From positions 1 to 64,000 of the forward strand of contig NZ_BSOB01000003.1 of NCBI RefSeq assembly GCF_030160295.1: a stretch of DNA of 64,000 nucleotides, in the 5' to 3' direction. The DNA is from Dyella acidisoli. Its GTDB lineage: Bacteria > Pseudomonadota > Gammaproteobacteria > Xanthomonadales > Rhodanobacteraceae. The notes under the pieces were generated by a model that did not search any database, was not told where the DNA came from, and saw only the letters and a list, made by a program, of their open reading frames with translations. Position numbers and translations under genes: made by a program. Positions 52,908 through 61,016 of the stretch are shown here, in pieces (the stretch's first letter is position 1; every line of letters begins with the position of its first letter).

Positions 52908-52909
52908 AA
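52881..52909. repeat. Imperfect direct repeat flanking the deaminase gene, right copy
   Basis: GAACAAAGGGGTCAG and then CTTTTCAAAAA, same orientation as 52291-52316. It overlaps the first codons of the open frame, so those codons are probably not native coding sequence. Confidence 0.5.
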
Positions 52910-52910
52910 A

Positions 52911-52936
52911 TCACCCTGACCCTATTCTCAGGGTGA
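52911..52936. terminator. Hairpin just after clpV
   Basis: Perfect 9-bp stem TCACCCTGA / TCAGGGTGA, loop of 8, beginning three bases after the clpV stop on the minus strand and followed by a T-run (TTTTTG). This looks like an intrinsic terminator that ends the sheath operon before the toxin island. Confidence 0.65.
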
Positions 52937-52939
52937 TTC

Positions 52940-55675
52940 TCAAGCAAACCCGTACTCAAAATCCTGACCTTTAACTCTTACATTCACTCCTGCAACCGCC
53001 TTGCCTTCGATCATCCGCATAAGGAACTCGCGACTTACGTCCGGCAACATCGTGTTAGTCAAAATCGCATCGATCATGCGACCGCCCGACTCGCTCTCGG
53101 TACAACGGCTTACCACCAGCTTCACTACGTCGTCGTTGTACTCAAACGGAATCTTGTAGCGCGTCTCGATGCGCTTCTTGATGCGGCCGAGCTGCAATTT
53201 CACGATTTCGCCCAGCATGGCTTCACTAAGTGGGTAATAGGGAATCGTCACCAGACGTCCCAGCAACGCGGGCGGGAAGATTTTCAGCAGGGGTTCGCGC
53301 AGGGCCTTCGCCATGCCATCGGGTTCGGGCATCAAGTCTGGGTCCTTGCACATGCTGGCGATCAGCTCGGTGCCGGCATTGGTGGTAAGCAGAATCAAGG
53401 TGTTCTTGAAGTCGATCTGGCGACCCTCGCCGTCTTCCATCATGCCCTTGTCGAACACCTGGAAGAAGATTTCGTGTACGTCGGGATGCGCTTTTTCCAC
53501 TTCGTCCAACAGCACCACGCTATACGGTTTACGACGCACTGCTTCGGTGAGTACGCCGCCTTCACCGTAGCCGACGTAGCCGGGAGGTGCGCCTTTGAGC
53601 GTGGAAACGGTGTGCGCTTCCTGGAATTCGCTCATGTTGATAGTGATGAGGTTTTGCTCGCCGCCGTAGAGTGCCTCGGCCAATGCGATGGCGGTTTCGG
53701 TTTTGCCGACGCCGGAGGTGCCGGCGAGCATGAAGACGCCGATCGGCTTGTTGGGGTTGTCGAGGCCTGCGCGCGAGGTTTGGATGCGCTTGGCGATCAT
53801 TTCCATGGCGTGGTCCTGGCCGATCACGCGCTGACCCATGAGCCTGGCCAAGTTCATCACCGTTTCCAGCTCGCTCTTCACCATGCGACCGACCGGAATG
53901 CCGGTCCAATCCGCCACTACCGAACCTACGGCGGTGTAATCGACGGTGGGCAGGATCAACGGATGCTCACCTTGCAGTTCGGCGAGTTGCGCCTGCAGTC
54001 CGTGCAGCTCTTCGAGCAACGCAGCGCGTTCGGTATCGCTGAGTTCTTCCGGCACATGGGCAGCTTCTGCTTCGGCGGCTGCGGCTTTTTCAAGCTTGCT
54101 ACCGGTGCCTTCCACCGGGGAATGATCGCCGCGCAGCTTGGCGCGAATGATAAGGATCTTTTCGACCAGCGCCTTCTCGGCCTGCCAGTTGGCTTCGAGT
54201 TTTTCCAGTCGCGCTTTTTGATCGGCAAGCTTTTCGTTGGCAACGGATTCACGCTCGGCCACATTTACGCCTACGGTCTTTTCGCGGGCAATAATCCCAA
54301 GTTCCGTTTCCAGTGCTTGAATGCGCTTGCGCGTGTCGTCCACTTCCGGCGGCACGGCGTGCTGGCTGATGGCAACGCGTGCGCAAGCCGTATCGAGCAA
54401 GCTCACTGCTTTGTCCGGCAGCTGGCGCGCGGGGATGTAGCGATGCGAAAGCTTGACCGCAGCTTCCAGCGCTTCATCGAGGATCTGCACGCGGTGGTGC
54501 TTTTCCATCACGCTGGCGACGCCACGCATCATCAGGATGCCCTTTTCTTCGCTGGGCTCGTCTACTTGCACAGTCTGGAAGCGGCGCGTAAGGGCGGGGT
54601 CTTTCTCGATGTGCTTTTTGTATTCGGCCCAGGTGGTGGCGCCGACCGTGCGCAGGTTGCCGCGTGCAAGTGCTGGTTTCAGCAGATTGGCGGCATCGCC
54701 TGTGCCCGCTGCGCCACCAGCGCCAACCAGCGTGTGGGCTTCGTCGATAAAAAGAATGATCGGCTTGGGCGAGGACTGCACTTCCTCGATCACCTGGCGC
54801 AGGCGGTTTTCGAATTCGCCTTTCATGCTTGCGCCGGCCTGCAGCAGGCCGACGTCGAGCGTGCGTAGCTCCACATCTTTCAACTGCGGCGGCACATCAC
54901 CAGCAACGATCCGCAGCGCGAAACCTTCCACCACGGCGGTCTTGCCCACGCCGGCTTCGCCAACCAGCATTGGGTTGTTCTGGCGGCGGCGCATCAAGAT
55001 GTCGACCACCTGGCGGATTTCTTCGTCGCGTCCGACGATGGGGTCGATCTTGCCATCGCGTGCTTGTGCTGTGAGGTCAACCGTGAATTGGCGTAACGCT
55101 TCCTGCTTGCCCATCTGCGCCGGCGGCATCGCCCCGCTGGCCTCGCCCGGTACTGCAGCGCTGCCGATGCGGAAACCGTCGTTGGCACTCTGCCCGTCCT
55201 CTGGTGAGCCGCTGACCACTTCGGCAAACTTCTCCGCCAAGGTTTCCGGCTTGACCTTCTCGAATTCCTTGGAGATGTTGAGCAAGGTGTTACGCAAGTG
55301 GCGCGTGCGCAATGCACCGAAAATGAGATAGCCGCTGCGTACCTGCGCCTCGCCGAACATCAACGTGGCGAATACCCAGGCGCGCTCGACGGCTTCTTCC
55401 ACATCGCTCGACAGGTCGGAGATGGAGCTGGAACCGCGCGGCAGGCGGTCCAGTGCTTCGGTGACGTCGCGCGCCAAGTTGGATGGATTGACGTTGAACT
55501 GTTTGACGATGCGGTGCAGATCCGAATCCTGCAACTGCAGGATCTGGTGAATCCAATGCACCAGCTCGACATAAGGATTGCCACGAAGCTTGCAGAACAC
55601 GGTGGCGCTTTCGATACCACGATAGGCGAGCTTGTTGAGCTTACCGAACAGTGCACTACGACTGATTTCCGCCAT
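52940..55675 (-). CDS. clpV: T6SS sheath-recycling ATPase ClpV (TssH)
   Basis: A 911-residue class I AAA+ unfoldase that takes apart contracted TssB/TssC sheath. The Clp N-domain with the ClpV-specific start (ISRSALFGKLNKLAYRGIESA) is followed by AAA domain 1 (GEAGVGKTAVVEG; IILFIDEAH), the middle coiled coil (about 420-540) and AAA domain 2 (LAGTSGVGKTETA; VVLLDEVEKAHPD). Both Walker A and B pairs are intact. Length is normal. A hairpin directly follows the stop. Confidence 0.96.
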   Translation of the reverse strand: MAEISRSALFGKLNKLAYRGIESATVFCKLRGNPYVELVHWIHQILQLQDSDLHRIVKQFNVNPSNLARDVTEALDRLPRGSSSISDLSSDVEEAVERAWVFATLMFGEAQVRSGYLIFGALRTRHLRNTLLNISKEFEKVKPETLAEKFAEVVSGSPEDGQSANDGFRIGSAAVPGEASGAMPPAQMGKQEALRQFTVDLTAQARDGKIDPIVGRDEEIRQVVDILMRRRQNNPMLVGEAGVGKTAVVEGFALRIVAGDVPPQLKDVELRTLDVGLLQAGASMKGEFENRLRQVIEEVQSSPKPIILFIDEAHTLVGAGGAAGTGDAANLLKPALARGNLRTVGATTWAEYKKHIEKDPALTRRFQTVQVDEPSEEKGILMMRGVASVMEKHHRVQILDEALEAAVKLSHRYIPARQLPDKAVSLLDTACARVAISQHAVPPEVDDTRKRIQALETELGIIAREKTVGVNVAERESVANEKLADQKARLEKLEANWQAEKALVEKILIIRAKLRGDHSPVEGTGSKLEKAAAAEAEAAHVPEELSDTERAALLEELHGLQAQLAELQGEHPLILPTVDYTAVGSVVADWTGIPVGRMVKSELETVMNLARLMGQRVIGQDHAMEMIAKRIQTSRAGLDNPNKPIGVFMLAGTSGVGKTETAIALAEALYGGEQNLITINMSEFQEAHTVSTLKGAPPGYVGYGEGGVLTEAVRRKPYSVVLLDEVEKAHPDVHEIFFQVFDKGMMEDGEGRQIDFKNTLILLTTNAGTELIASMCKDPDLMPEPDGMAKALREPLLKIFPPALLGRLVTIPYYPLSEAMLGEIVKLQLGRIKKRIETRYKIPFEYNDDVVKLVVSRCTESESGGRMIDAILTNTMLPDVSREFLMRMIEGKAVAGVNVRVKGQDFEYGFA

Positions 55676-55774
55676 GACGACTACCCCTGAAGTTTTGGAT
55701 GCTTCTGTCCGGTTATGGAGAGAAGGCTGAAAATATGTGCACTGCCTGTAAATGTCTTGCGCGTGACCCGATGC

Positions 55775-56002
55775 TCAGTGATTCACCAGTTTCTGGTAGG
55801 GAGGCAGATGGCTCGTGGTTCGCTGTATTTCTTCATAACCATCTCGAAGCTCCTGCAAGGCTCTCTCATAGCTCAGGAGAAGCCGCTCCAGGTCGCCGGC
55901 GCCGGACGCATCATGCGCACCGAGCTGCTCCTCGATGTCGTTGATCTTCGAATGGACGGCTTGTATCGCCATCATCAATGTCAAACCGCTGATGTGAGAC
56001 AT
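55775..56002 (-). CDS. Tsi2-like immunity protein, orphan copy 1
   Basis: A 75-residue acidic helical protein matching P. aeruginosa Tsi2 (77 residues, as I remember it) in its marker blocks: GLTLMMAIQAV (TLMVAIQCV in Tsi2), LERLLLSYERA (LEQLLVGYDLA), LRDGYE (LKNAYE) and SHLPPYQKLV (SGLPPYDRLI). Tsi2 forms a dimer of two-helix hairpins that blocks the toxin Tse2. No toxin gene adjoins it; it lies between tssG and clpV with a paralogue 75 bp upstream. Ribosome site weak (GGTGGG). Confidence 0.75.
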   Translation of the reverse strand: MSHISGLTLMMAIQAVHSKINDIEEQLGAHDASGAGDLERLLLSYERALQELRDGYEEIQRTTSHLPPYQKLVNH

Positions 56003-56030
56003 GTTGTTAGCCCACCGACTCGTATCGCTA

Positions 56031-56057
56031 CGTTAGGTTTTACGCCCCAACCCGCAA
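56031..56057. repeat. Decayed GTAG-type REP
   Basis: GTTAGGTTTTACGCCCCAACCC, a single eroded copy of the REP family, between the two Tsi2-like genes. It is the only member seen to the right of 25.3 kb. Confidence 0.45.
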
Positions 56058-56077
56058 CTGCTCCATACCGTATCGAG

Positions 56078-56314
56078 CTACTCCAGAAGCTCCTCATAGG
56101 GAAGCAGATTCTTTGAGGTCTTCTGTTCGTCGATATACAGCCGCTTCAACTCCATCTTCGCTTTGGAATAGGAAAGTAATTCCTCTTCCAGATGGGAGAT
56201 CTCGGGATCTTCTGCGGCTTCGATTTGCTCTTGCAGCTCCTTGACCTTCGCATCAACCGCGAGGACGCACATCGTTAACGTGTGAACACTGATCGTCATA
56301 GCCATGACTTTCAA
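56078..56314 (-). CDS. Tsi2-like immunity protein, orphan copy 2
   Basis: A 78-residue paralogue of the previous protein with the same block order: HTLTMCVLAVDAKVKELQEQI, ISHLEEELLSYSKA, LKRLYIDEQ and NLLPYEELLE. The start is probably the TTG at 56314: an AAGGAG lies seven bases upstream, while the ATGs at 56305 and 56299 are too far from it. It follows tssG by 66 bp, so it is likely co-expressed with the T6SS sheath operon. Confidence 0.7.
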   Translation of the reverse strand: MKVMAMTISVHTLTMCVLAVDAKVKELQEQIEAAEDPEISHLEEELLSYSKAKMELKRLYIDEQKTSKNLLPYEELLE

Positions 56315-56380
56315 CTGCGTGCTCCTTCGTACTTCCCTTTAATGCCGGACTTCCATTGCAACGCCGATTTGACCGGCGCC

Positions 56381-57403
56381 CTATCCCACTGGCCTCAACA
56401 CCACATCATCGTTATCCGCTTTGCGCTGCGGCTGCCCCAACCAGGTGGTCAACCCCATGCGCCCGTTCTGCCCTAAACGTGTAGTCGGCACTTCCTCTTG
56501 CTTGAGCACAAGTTGCACGTCCCACACCTTCTCTTCACCGACGTACGTCTTCACTGCTGCAATCAACTGCCGCAGCGCTTCGCCGCCTGGCAGAAAGTTG
56601 CTGAACTCGGCGCGCGTCAACGGTCCCAACCGCAAGCGGAAACGTTGTTGCGCGCCCCACACGTATTCGCCCAGCACGGCCGTCGTGCCGAGGCCGGCAA
56701 CTTCGCGTGATTGCCCGAGCTTCAGGTGCGCCGTGCCAGGCAAGCGCATCCAATCAGCAACGAACTCGACAACACGCACGGGGATGCCAAAGAAATGTTC
56801 GAGAAGATGCTTCAAGCCTTCCGCATTCCGTGCTTGCGCCAGCAAGCGCCCTGCGAAGAAATGCTTGTAGCGGTCCGGCAAGGCATCGCGCGACTGCAAA
56901 TTGGGTGTCGACAATCCCACCAGTGCGCCCATGTAGAGACTGAAGCGATCTTCGCCGGGGCGATCCAACTGCACCGTGGGCTGTGCATCTGCCCAGGCGC
57001 GGTAGAACAGGCTCAGCATACGGTGATGGAAGATGTCGGCGAACGCGACGAATGTGCTGTCCCGCTCGTGGTGCTTGCGCTCGAGCGCATACTCAGTCAG
57101 GTGCAATGGCAATGGCGCATTGGGTCCGAACAGGCCGAAGAACAGGCCATACATGCGCGGCGGCTTGCCTTCCGCCTGCTGATCGAAGCGTTCCACGGTG
57201 CGTGGCGCGAAGGCCAGCGAAGGCGTTTGGCACAAACGCACGGCGTCTTCCGCCGGTTTGGCGGAATGCCCGAAACGGGGCTTGTCCGGATACGCGCATT
57301 CGAGCCAGCGCAGCGCTTCGAAAAACTCGAAGGCTTCCGGCTGATCGCGCAGCGCATTCTGCAGCGCTACAAGATCTGGCGTTTGCCGAGTCGTGCCGAC
57401 CAT
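56381..57403 (-). CDS. tssG: T6SS baseplate protein TssG
   Basis: A 340-residue wedge protein of the baseplate that works with TssF and TssE. Family features: FFEALRWLECAYPDKPRFG near residue 24, GLFFGLFGPNAPLPLHLTEYALER, FHHRMLSLFYRAWADAQP, LLEHFFGIPVRVVEFV, and the C-terminal RLGQNGRMGLTTWLG. Its first 37 bp overlap the end of tssF; GAGGTGG supports the ATG at 57403. Confidence 0.95.
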   Translation of the reverse strand: MVGTTRQTPDLVALQNALRDQPEAFEFFEALRWLECAYPDKPRFGHSAKPAEDAVRLCQTPSLAFAPRTVERFDQQAEGKPPRMYGLFFGLFGPNAPLPLHLTEYALERKHHERDSTFVAFADIFHHRMLSLFYRAWADAQPTVQLDRPGEDRFSLYMGALVGLSTPNLQSRDALPDRYKHFFAGRLLAQARNAEGLKHLLEHFFGIPVRVVEFVADWMRLPGTAHLKLGQSREVAGLGTTAVLGEYVWGAQQRFRLRLGPLTRAEFSNFLPGGEALRQLIAAVKTYVGEEKVWDVQLVLKQEEVPTTRLGQNGRMGLTTWLGQPQRKADNDDVVLRPVG

Positions 57404-59250
57404 CGAGCCACCTCATTGCGCTCCAGAGTGCGCAGTACGGTTTCGGTAAATGAATTCACCGAGACGTAGCGCGCGAAGAAATGCTGCATCACCGAACCAA
57501 GCAGGAAGGCTCCCGTGCCTTCGAAAGCTCCGTCATCACAGGTCAAAGTAATTTCCAGGCCGTGCCCGAAAGAGATCGGCCCTGGAACCGGAATACGCCG
57601 GACTACCGATTTGGAACTGACTGCTTTCACGCCTTCAATCTGTCGGCGCGCGCCAGCATCGAATTCATCGCAGTACAAGGTCAGCATTTCGCGCAAAGCG
57701 GCCGCGCCTTCCTCGCCGCCTTCACCTAACAGCGATACGTAATTGAGCTGCAGGTGGCTGAGCAGCCGCCACGCAGTCTCGCCATGTGCAGCGGGCGCGC
57801 GAGGCTTGGTGGGACCGGCCACGCAGCGAATGGACGCCACCGGCGCACCGGTTTCCAGCGTGAAATCGGTTCGCGATTTACCCACCGGCATCTGCAGCGG
57901 AAGATCGCGATTGGTGCACATCAGCATCATGCCAACTTGCCGCAACTGGGTTGAGTACGGCGCGTCGTTGGCGTCCACCAACGACATGAATATTTCACTG
58001 CCAACGTAACTGGATCGTGCCCCCTGCAGCTTCTGCCGCGCGGATAACAATCGTGGTTCGCGCCTCAAGGTATAGAACGCAGCGTTGCCGCTGTGCCACA
58101 CGCGCTCGTCGCAACCGTAGAAAGGTTGGAACCGTTGTTCGGGCTCCTGCCTGTCGCCAAAGCCTTCCACTTGATGGACGCTGTGCACCTCGAAATCCAT
58201 CGGCCGCGTGCGATCGGCCAGCACGTGGTATTCGGTTTTGCCTTGTTGCAGATGAATGCGGTCGGCGCGGCGCGGAAACAAATTGATGGCCGGCGTGCAG
58301 AACAGGCGGAAATTGCTGGTGTCGACGGCGTTGTGCAGCCGAGTGACACTGCGATCGAAGAAGATCGTGAGATCAAACTCGGTGGCCTGCGAACGTGAGA
58401 GCACCTGCTTCAAGCCGGTGAATACGGCGAACAGAAAGCGCTCCGGGCAGGAGAAATATTCCTGCAGCAGGCGATAGCCGCTGAAGGAACGGTCGGAATA
58501 CGGCAGCAAGGCCTCGTCGTCGGCAAAGCCCTTGTCGCGAATGGCCGATGCATCGAAGTGTTCGACCAGCATGCCGCTTGGACTCGGCATCCGCACCACA
58601 AAGCCTTGCGCGTTGCCCAACAGTTGCTCATACAGCCGCTTGGGCAATTCGTCGGCGCCAGCAATGAAGATCGGCAGTTCGTCCATCGCCAGCATGTTGG
58701 CTTGTGCGCCGGCGGTGATGACGAATTTCAGGCGCAGGCCAGCGCGCACCGTCTTGCCAGCCGGGATAGGCACACTGGCCGCGGCAATGGCGGCCGGTGT
58801 TTCAAAGTATTTGGCTTCAACCAGTTCCAGCGGCCACAGGGTGACATCGTGCGCGGTGCGGTATTCGCAGGCGGTGCGATCGTCGTTGGCGATCAGACTG
58901 CGCAACGCGGTATTGCGCGCAACGGTGTAACCGGTAGCCAGCGCACTTTCTTTCGTATCAGGATTCAGCTGCACCACCGCCATCGATGGAATCGGTGCCA
59001 GGTAGTGCGGGTAAATCATCTCCATCAGGTGTTGCGTGAACACCGGATACTGCGCGTCGAGCTTCAGCTGGATGCGTGCTGCCAGGAAGGCAAAACCCTC
59101 CAGCAGGCGTTCCACATACGGGTCGGCGCACTCGAAGCCTTCCATGCCGAGGCGGCCGGCAATCTTGGGATATTCGCGCGCGAATTCCGCGCCCATCTCC
59201 CGGACGTGTTGCAGCTCGCGGTTGTAGTAGCGCAGCAGTCGCGGGTCCAT
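57367..59250 (-). CDS. tssF: T6SS baseplate protein TssF
   Basis: A 627-residue baseplate protein. The start is typical (RLLRYYNRELQHVREMGAEFA, GRLGMEGFECADPYVERLLEGFAFLAARI, YPHYLAPIPSMAVVQL), as is the C-terminus (RYVSVNSFTETVLRT). The ATG shares one base with the tssE stop (TGATG), and its end overlaps tssG. Confidence 0.95.
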   Translation of the reverse strand: MDPRLLRYYNRELQHVREMGAEFAREYPKIAGRLGMEGFECADPYVERLLEGFAFLAARIQLKLDAQYPVFTQHLMEMIYPHYLAPIPSMAVVQLNPDTKESALATGYTVARNTALRSLIANDDRTACEYRTAHDVTLWPLELVEAKYFETPAAIAAASVPIPAGKTVRAGLRLKFVITAGAQANMLAMDELPIFIAGADELPKRLYEQLLGNAQGFVVRMPSPSGMLVEHFDASAIRDKGFADDEALLPYSDRSFSGYRLLQEYFSCPERFLFAVFTGLKQVLSRSQATEFDLTIFFDRSVTRLHNAVDTSNFRLFCTPAINLFPRRADRIHLQQGKTEYHVLADRTRPMDFEVHSVHQVEGFGDRQEPEQRFQPFYGCDERVWHSGNAAFYTLRREPRLLSARQKLQGARSSYVGSEIFMSLVDANDAPYSTQLRQVGMMLMCTNRDLPLQMPVGKSRTDFTLETGAPVASIRCVAGPTKPRAPAAHGETAWRLLSHLQLNYVSLLGEGGEEGAAALREMLTLYCDEFDAGARRQIEGVKAVSSKSVVRRIPVPGPISFGHGLEITLTCDDGAFEGTGAFLLGSVMQHFFARYVSVNSFTETVLRTLERNEVARWSARLGKRQIL

Positions 59251-59753
59251 CAGCCAAAGCTCTCCGAAACGTTGAACTTGCCCGTTTCCAGGTCCACTTC
59301 AGTCTTGAGATAAAGATTCAACGGAATCGGCTGCGCCCACATCTCCGATTCGATGTTGAACGTAAGCGATTGGTGATCCATGCGCTTGAGATCGGCATTG
59401 ACCACCACGCGCAAGGTGTTCGCCGTAAGCCGTGGCTCGAACGCCAGGATGGCGTCCCTGATCTGCCGCTGCAGCACTTTGGGATCGACACCTGCCACGG
59501 CCGAGCCGGTGAGATCGGGAATGCCAAAATTGAGCACCGAACGAGCCACGTCCGGATAATCGGCCAGTTGGTCGTCCAACCCCAGGTTTACGCAATTGAG
59601 CAGCCAGGAGATATCGCGCGCCACGCAATCGCGCAGCCGCGTGGCGGAAATCACGCGCTTCTCGCGGCTCTCTTCCTTTCTCGCCGGTTCGTCATCGGCC
59701 AGCCGATCAAGCAATGAGGGCTGCAGGCGTTCCTGGGTGGTCAGCTCGGCCAT
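59250..59753 (-). CDS. tssE: T6SS baseplate protein TssE (gp25-like)
   Basis: A 167-residue gp25/lysozyme-like wedge protein. Start LQPSLLDRLADDEP and the motifs LRDCVARDISWLLN, VARSVLNFGIPDLTG, IRDAILAFEPRL, LNYT-type end region are as in the family. The start at 59753 is chosen because the family N-terminus begins there; the frame runs on to 59873 across the end of tagJ. It lies 13 bp after tagJ. Confidence 0.93.
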   Translation of the reverse strand: MAELTTQERLQPSLLDRLADDEPARKEESREKRVISATRLRDCVARDISWLLNCVNLGLDDQLADYPDVARSVLNFGIPDLTGSAVAGVDPKVLQRQIRDAILAFEPRLTANTLRVVVNADLKRMDHQSLTFNIESEMWAQPIPLNLYLKTEVDLETGKFNVSESFG

Positions 59754-59766
59754 GTGCAGAGCCCGG

Positions 59767-60555
59767 TTAGGTATTAAAGGAAATGGTGCGGATATCCAGC
59801 AACGGATATTCGCCGGCATCCGTCGCCAGCATGCGCTGGCCGGATCCCACAAAGTATTCGTTGCCGAGGTCAACCCATTCGGTCTTGCGCGCGAGCACTA
59901 CATCGCTGTCCTGAGCACGCTCCGAACCCGGATAGCGACATGGCACGAAGCCGATTGCTTCACCGCCGTTGCTCCAGGTGATCTGCACTGGCGCCCAAAC
60001 CTTGTCGCGCAGATCAGTTGGTGCTTCGAACTTCAATTCGCGAATGCGTGCAAACGGAACCCACGAATAGCCGCCGTTGACGACGACTTCCAAACACGGG
60101 CCAAAACGTGGATCTGCATCGGCAAGCCACTCGAATGGCACCCCATCGATGTTGCCACTTACCGCTTCGGCTTCTTCGAAGGCTTGATCGCGCAGCGGCA
60201 ACGCCTGTGCATAACGCCCCTCCCCGATCAGCTTCAGCGACTGCAGCAGCAGCGCGAGCCATTGCGCAGGTTCGCCGATCACCAATGGCGCACGTGCGCC
60301 GCTGATCACAGCATTGCGTTCCAACTCACCTTGCAGGGCGCGGCTGTATGCGCCAACCATCAGCGTATTGCCAGGATCCAGTTCGCCGCTCACCTTTAGC
60401 TGCGTTTGCGCACGCTCCCACTGCCCCAACAGCGACAGCAGCTGAAACAGAAACACTCGCGCCTTTGCATCGGCTGGATTGCCACGCACCTGCGCGGTCA
60501 AACCCTGCAACGCCTCGTCGAGGCGGCCTTCTTTCAGCATGTTTTCGGGAGTCAT
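59767..60555 (-). CDS. tagJ: T6SS accessory protein TagJ (ImpE/SciE)
   Basis: A 262-residue cytoplasmic protein, the ImpE/SciE type partner that binds the sheath N-terminus and may help ClpV recycling. An N-terminal helical repeat region (MLKEGRLDEALQGLTAQVR, DAKARVFLFQLLSLLGQWERA) is followed by the ImpE domain (FEWLADADPRFGPCLEVVVNGGYSWVPF, DLRDKVWAPVQITW, LARKTEWVD, EYPLLDIRTISF). The ATG at 60555 fits the family; a GTG at 60573 is the alternative. Its ribosome site falls inside the outer arm of the large palindrome just upstream. Confidence 0.9.
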   Translation of the reverse strand: MTPENMLKEGRLDEALQGLTAQVRGNPADAKARVFLFQLLSLLGQWERAQTQLKVSGELDPGNTLMVGAYSRALQGELERNAVISGARAPLVIGEPAQWLALLLQSLKLIGEGRYAQALPLRDQAFEEAEAVSGNIDGVPFEWLADADPRFGPCLEVVVNGGYSWVPFARIRELKFEAPTDLRDKVWAPVQITWSNGGEAIGFVPCRYPGSERAQDSDVVLARKTEWVDLGNEYFVGSGQRMLATDAGEYPLLDIRTISFNT

Positions 60556-60559
60556 GTCC

Positions 60560-60829
60560 AGGAGCCTGTTCACGATCTTTTCGTAGCCCGCGTTGCTTCT
60601 GAGCGGGAGCCAGGGAACAGCGCGCGGCGCAGCGCCTGACTGGCTGTCTGGTCAAGCCGCGCGCTGTTCCCTGGCTCCCGCTCAGAAGCAACCCATAGGG
60701 CCGCACCCGTTTGAGTGCAGGGCGGCGTCCTCACTCGCTCATGTATCGACATACACCTCACTCGTTCCTCCTTGCCCTGCACTCAAACGGGTGCGGCGCG
60801 GGCCACGAAAAGATCGTGAACAGGCTCCT
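60560..60829. repeat. Nested 270-bp palindrome: outer stem enclosing two hairpins
   Basis: Outer arms 60560-60592 and 60797-60829 pair over 33 bp with one mismatch. Inside lie two further inverted repeats: 60592-60627 with 60657-60692 (36 bp, perfect) and 60701-60723 with 60774-60796 (23 bp, perfect). Folded, this gives a three-way junction with two hairpin limbs, in DNA or RNA. It ends five bases before the tagJ start codon and separates hcp from tagJ within the operon. It may regulate expression after hcp or be a non-autonomous mobile element. No coding frame in it is credible. Confidence 0.9.
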
Positions 60830-60878
60830 ACCCTGCATTCCGGAAGGACAGGGATTTTTGGCGAAGTAAACCCCACTG

Positions 60879-60902
60879 CCCTCCCATGCATGCAAGGGAG
60901 GG
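60879..60902. terminator. CCCTCCC hairpin downstream of hcp
   Basis: CCCTCCC / GGGAGGG stem with an ATGCATGCAA loop, of the same style as the hairpin after the GH74 gene. It is between hcp and the large palindrome. Confidence 0.45.
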
Positions 60903-60907
60903 TTAGG

Positions 60908-60956
60908 GTGGCGTTGCTCGAAGCTCGTGGGTAGATCGAGCTTCGCGCAACGCCAC
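60908..60956. terminator. 20-bp hairpin after hcp
   Basis: Arms 60908-60927 and 60937-60956 pair with one mismatch (GTGGCGTTGCTCGAAGCTCG and its complement), loop of 9. It lies 60 bp after the hcp stop on the minus strand. It may stop or slow transcription so that hcp mRNA exceeds that of the later genes, or protect the hcp mRNA end. Confidence 0.6.
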
Positions 60957-61016
60957 ATGTCGCCAGCAAAATCCCCGGCAGCTGTTACCGAGGTCAGTAC
61001 AAAAGCCGGATCAGGC

